Source: CAYWGR01 sp964458015
GTDB taxonomy: Bacteria > Planctomycetota > Planctomycetia > Pirellulales > Thermoguttaceae
Length of the DNA stretch: 16,247 nucleotides
Reading direction: 5' to 3'
NCBI GenBank assembly: GCA_964458015.1
Contig: CAYWGR010000129.1
Location: forward strand, 1 to 16,247
Numbering within the stretch: position 1 is the first letter of the stretch; each line of letters starts with the position of its first letter. The translations under genes and the position numbers were made by a program. Positions 13,242 to 16,247 of this stretch are shown here, one piece after another. The notes below the pieces were generated by a model. It was not told where the DNA came from. It was given only the letters and a program-made list of their open reading frames with translations, and ran no database searches.

Positions 13242-15863
13242 ATGGCGGATCTTGTCCTGCAACAGATGGACTACGTGTTTTTCGTCTACGGCCTGAGCTT
13301 TTTCGCGTTCGGCGGCGTTTCGATCTACCTTGCGCGCAGCAGTGGAAATTCCGCATGGCAATGGCTCGGCGCCTTCGGCCTGTTGCATGGTCTCAAGGAA
13401 TGGTTCGATCTCTTGGCGATGTCGTTGGGCGACGATCCGAATCGCCAGTGGATACGATTGATCGTTCTCACGCTTTCCTATCTTTGTTTATGTGCCTTCG
13501 GATGTCGCGGCGGCGTTACGAACAAGCGAGCCCTGATCGACTGGCGATGGATGGCGCCGCTTATCACGGCAGGAGTCGCCATGGGGGCCCCTTGGGGAAT
13601 CGCCGGACTGAATGCCACGGTGCGCTACGCCTTGGGCATTCCCGGCGGATTATTGACCTCGATCGCCCTCTTCCGCATTGCGGCAAGCTCGAAACCAGCC
13701 GGCAGGCGTTGGCTGCGAGCGGCGGCCGTGTTTTTCGCGGCGTATGTCATTTCCACGGCCGTGTTTGTTCCGATGGGACCGTTTTTCCCGGCCACCTATT
13801 TCAATCATGCGCTTTTCTTAAGTTTGTTCAGGATTCCCGTGCAATTGTTCCGCACGATGGCGGCCTTTTGCTCGGCCGCCTGCATATGGCAATATATGAT
13901 TGCCTGTCGCGGCGAATCCGCCACGGTTTACGGATTCAAACGTCACTCGCTTTATATCCACTTGTTATCCATTTCGCTCGTGACGGTGCTGGTCCTCGGT
14001 TGGGTCGTGACCAATACGGCGGGCCAACAAGTCAGCAGCGAGATACAGCGATACTTTTCGGCCTATATGTTCCGACCGGAAGCGATGCCGGAACGGGCCG
14101 ATACCTGGCAACAGCAGATCATCGAGCACCGGTTGATCGTCATCAGCCTGACCGCCTTGATCGTGTTCATGTTGAGCGGATCCTTGTTGAGCGTGCAGGG
14201 CTTCCAAGACAGCAGCATGCGCATTATCGCTTCGGAACGCCTTTACCATTGCGTGGTCGATAACTCGCCGAATTGGCTTCAATTGCTCGATGATGAGGGG
14301 CAATGCCTGACCGTCAATCCGCATGGCTTGGAGAAAATCGGCTATACGGAAAAAAGCATTCACAACACGAGCTATGTCGATATCTGGCCGCCGGATGCCC
14401 GGCCGATCGTGAAAGAAGCGTTCGACAAGGCCTTACGCGGCGAGACCGCGGAATTCGAAGCGGATTACTTGCGGCCGGACGGGCGGCAATTCATTTGGTA
14501 TGTCGTGCTGAGTCCGGCCGCTCATCGCTTGCATCAAGAACGTCGCGTCGTCAGCATCGGCATCGACGTGACCGACCACCGTCTGGCGGAACGAGAGCTT
14601 CGCCGGGCCAAGGAAGCCGCCGAGACAGCGACCCAGGCGAAAACCGAGTTTTTGGCCAACATGAGCCATGAAATCCGAACGCCCATCACCGCCATCTTGG
14701 GCTATACCGACTTGCTGTTGGAGCCCCATTTGCCCGAAGAGGAACAGCGGAATTACATCAATACGGTCCGCCGCAACGGCATCATGTTGTTGGATTTGAT
14801 CAACGATATCCTCGACATCTCGAAGATCGAGGCGGGCAAGATAGAAATCGAGCATATCGCCTGTTCGCCCTGGCAAGTGCTTTCCGACGTGGGCGCCGTC
14901 ATGCGACTGAGAGCGGATAGCAAGGGGATCCAACTGTTGATCGAATGCGACGGCCCCTTGCCCGAAACCATTACCACGGATCCCACGCTCTTGCGGCAGA
15001 TATTGGTGAACCTGGTCGGCAACGCCGTGAAATTCACCGAGGCGGGACAGATTCGCGTGGTCGCCCGATTGTTGCAAGAAAAGGGCCGGGAACCCATGTT
15101 ACAGTTCGACGTGTCCGATACCGGCATCGGCATGACGGCGGCCCAGTTGGCCACGATTTTCCGCCCCTTTACCCAGGCCGATTCATCGACGAGCCGCAAA
15201 TACGGCGGCACCGGGCTTGGACTGACGATCAGCAAACGCCTGGCCTATACGTTGGGGGGCGACATTACCGTCACCAGCGCGCCGGGGCTTGGGAGCACAT
15301 TCCGTCTCCTCGTGGCTGCGGGCAATCTCGATAACGTTCCGCTTTCCGGGCATACGTCGATACAAGCTGAGAAAACGCCCCAAGCGGAACCGCATCCCGA
15401 GGTCCGTTGCCGGGTGCTGCTGGCGGAAGATGGTTTCGACAATCAGCGGCTGCTATCCCTCGTGCTGAAGAAAGCAGGCGCCGAGGTAGTGATTGCCCAA
15501 AATGGTCAAGAGGCTTATGAAAAGGCATTGGCTTCGATGCCCGAACGAAATCGGCGACACAACGACCAGGAAAAACCATTCGACGTGATTTTGATGGACA
15601 TTCAGATGCCGGTCATGGACGGTTACGAGGCCACGCGGCGTTTGCGGCAGGACGGCTATACGGGCCCGATCATTGCGCTTTCGGCCCATGCCACGACTTG
15701 TGCCGCCCACTTATGCCTCGAAGCCGGCTGCGACGACTATTTGGCAAAGCCGATTGATCGCACGGCCCTGCTGCGCAAAATCGCCGAATACTCGCACGAT
15801 AAAGACGCAATCGCAACGAGCGTGGAAATGCCGGACACCGAAGCCGAAGCGTCGAAGCAATAA
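13242..15863 (+). CDS. Membrane hybrid sensor histidine kinase (multi-TM, PAS, HisKA, HATPase, REC)
   Basis: An 873-aa sensor kinase that should phosphorylate itself and relay to its own receiver. Residues about 5-330 hold some nine hydrophobic spans, starting with YVFFVYGLSFFAFGGVSIYL. The motif FGLLHGLKEWFDLL in the second span recalls an unnamed sensor region I remember from other PAS kinases. A loop of about 55 residues lies before the last span. A PAS domain covers about 331-446. HisKA has H476 in NMSHEIRTP. The ATPase domain shows the N-box (N594 in LVGNAVKF), D626 in DTGIGM, and GGTGLGL (655-661). REC (about 724-850) has E729/D730, phospho-acceptor D786 in LMDIQMPVMDG, S814 and K836. 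It is complete and likely active. No separate regulator or output gene is adjacent, so its target is unknown. It follows the xylA terminator by 192 nt and is convergent with the HAD gene. Confidence 0.93.
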   Translation: MADLVLQQMDYVFFVYGLSFFAFGGVSIYLARSSGNSAWQWLGAFGLLHGLKEWFDLLAMSLGDDPNRQWIRLIVLTLSYLCLCAFGCRGGVTNKRALIDWRWMAPLITAGVAMGAPWGIAGLNATVRYALGIPGGLLTSIALFRIAASSKPAGRRWLRAAAVFFAAYVISTAVFVPMGPFFPATYFNHALFLSLFRIPVQLFRTMAAFCSAACIWQYMIACRGESATVYGFKRHSLYIHLLSISLVTVLVLGWVVTNTAGQQVSSEIQRYFSAYMFRPEAMPERADTWQQQIIEHRLIVISLTALIVFMLSGSLLSVQGFQDSSMRIIASERLYHCVVDNSPNWLQLLDDEGQCLTVNPHGLEKIGYTEKSIHNTSYVDIWPPDARPIVKEAFDKALRGETAEFEADYLRPDGRQFIWYVVLSPAAHRLHQERRVVSIGIDVTDHRLAERELRRAKEAAETATQAKTEFLANMSHEIRTPITAILGYTDLLLEPHLPEEEQRNYINTVRRNGIMLLDLINDILDISKIEAGKIEIEHIACSPWQVLSDVGAVMRLRADSKGIQLLIECDGPLPETITTDPTLLRQILVNLVGNAVKFTEAGQIRVVARLLQEKGREPMLQFDVSDTGIGMTAAQLATIFRPFTQADSSTSRKYGGTGLGLTISKRLAYTLGGDITVTSAPGLGSTFRLLVAAGNLDNVPLSGHTSIQAEKTPQAEPHPEVRCRVLLAEDGFDNQRLLSLVLKKAGAEVVIAQNGQEAYEKALASMPERNRRHNDQEKPFDVILMDIQMPVMDGYEATRRLRQDGYTGPIIALSAHATTCAAHLCLEAGCDDYLAKPIDRTALLRKIAEYSHDKDAIATSVEMPDTEAEASKQ

Positions 15864-15902
15864 TGGATGCGTGCGAAGTAAGGAACTGCCCGGGGGCATT
15901 CT

Positions 15903-16247
15903 TCAGTAGTTGAACCGGACGCCCCGGTTGCGCAATTCTTCGGCCAGGGCGAAGGTCGTGGTATATTGCACGGCATCGAAACCGACGGCCTTCGCGCCGA
16001 CGACGTGTTCGGCGATGTCATCGACGAAAAAAATATCCTCGGGCGGAACGCCGGCCAATTCGGCCGCGGCATGAAAAATGGCCGCCTCGGGCTTCACCGC
16101 CCCCATGCGATAACTCAGCGCGTAAACGTCGAATCCGTCGGCAACGATCCGATAATGCTGCCGACAGTATTCCCAGTGCATATCGCACGTGTTCGACAGG
16201 ATGCCCAACGGATAGCCGGCTTGGCGCAACTGAGCAACCAGCGGCAG
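15903..16247 (-). CDS. HAD-superfamily hydrolase, C-terminal part (5' end beyond the window)
   Basis: The frame is open to the window edge and continues outside, so only about the last 114 residues are seen; the catalytic DxD motif I is missing from view. Visible are motif II in YPLGILSNT, motif III lysine in GAVKPEAAIF, and motif IV in IFFVDDIAEHVVGA. This is the pattern of subfamily IA HAD phosphatases (phosphoglycolate phosphatase or haloacid dehalogenase-like). The segment VGFDAVQYTTTFALAEELRNRG matches their usual C-terminal end. The TTG at 16229 is an internal Leu codon, not a start, because the preceding codons (LPLVAQ) continue the same helix. The gene is convergent with the sensor kinase, with 39 bp between the stops. 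Confidence 0.88.
   Translation of the reverse strand: MPLVAQLRQAGYPLGILSNTCDMHWEYCRQHYRIVADGFDVYALSYRMGAVKPEAAIFHAAAELAGVPPEDIFFVDDIAEHVVGAKAVGFDAVQYTTTFALAEELRNRGVRFNY

Noticed and set aside
15864..15902. Terminator between the convergent kinase and HAD genes
   Set aside because: Only a 5-bp TGCCC/GGGCA stem with almost no loop is present and there is no T-tract.
1..16247. CRISPR array, phage defence island or mobile element genes
   Set aside because: I saw no regularly spaced direct repeats and no Cas, transposase, integrase or toxin-antitoxin signatures. The GIY-YIG protein is the small stand-alone YhbQ type, not a homing endonuclease.

Overview
The window looks like chromosomal DNA from a planctomycete, probably Pirellulales-like. 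The pointers are a Tat-exported Gfo/Idh/MocA oxidoreductase, an exported BNR sialidase-like protein, a large hybrid histidine kinase, uneven use of Shine-Dalgarno sites and short palindromic repeats between genes. This is inference from gene style; there is no rRNA or other phylogenetic marker. A run of 10 Ns at 5530-5539 shows that the window is a scaffold joined from two contigs, and the left contig looks somewhat less GC-rich by eye.

Left contig (1-5529). Positions 1-828 hold no gene I can support. A tight plus-strand cassette follows: an HscC-type Hsp70 (829-2565), an unrecognised protein with one central membrane segment (2562-3677, ATGA overlap), and a J-like protein whose HPD motif reads KPE (3688-5214). 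A small GIY-YIG nuclease (5239-5505) comes next. The first three probably form a dedicated chaperone system, comparable in concept to HscC with its own J-proteins in E. coli, but with a membrane protein and an altered J motif.

Right contig, minus-strand block (5540-8706). In transcription order: pyruvate kinase, a hotdog-fold thioesterase-like protein, and an exported sialidase-like protein whose 3' end is lost in the gap. Gaps of 35 and 14 bp suggest one operon. The pyruvate kinase carries the residue signature of K+-independent enzymes.

Right contig, plus-strand block (9052-15863). A Tat-signal Gfo/Idh/MocA protein has a good extended -10 promoter upstream. Then come an SDR oxidoreductase after a perfect 15-bp hairpin, xylose isomerase with all active-site residues and a strong intrinsic terminator, and an orphan hybrid sensor kinase with about nine membrane spans. 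The 3' half of a HAD hydrolase gene (minus strand) runs off the right end. Carbohydrate handling (sialidase, Gfo/Idh/MocA, XylA, Pyk) is the common theme, but the plus-strand genes are separated by terminators or hairpins and need not be one operon.

The spacers contain several inverted repeats: a 28-nt-arm palindrome at 8829-8910, a perfect 11-bp palindrome at 11429-11454, and smaller hairpins. I saw no CRISPR array, tRNA, rRNA, transposase or phage gene. The most interesting item is the HscC / membrane protein / KPE J-like protein cassette.
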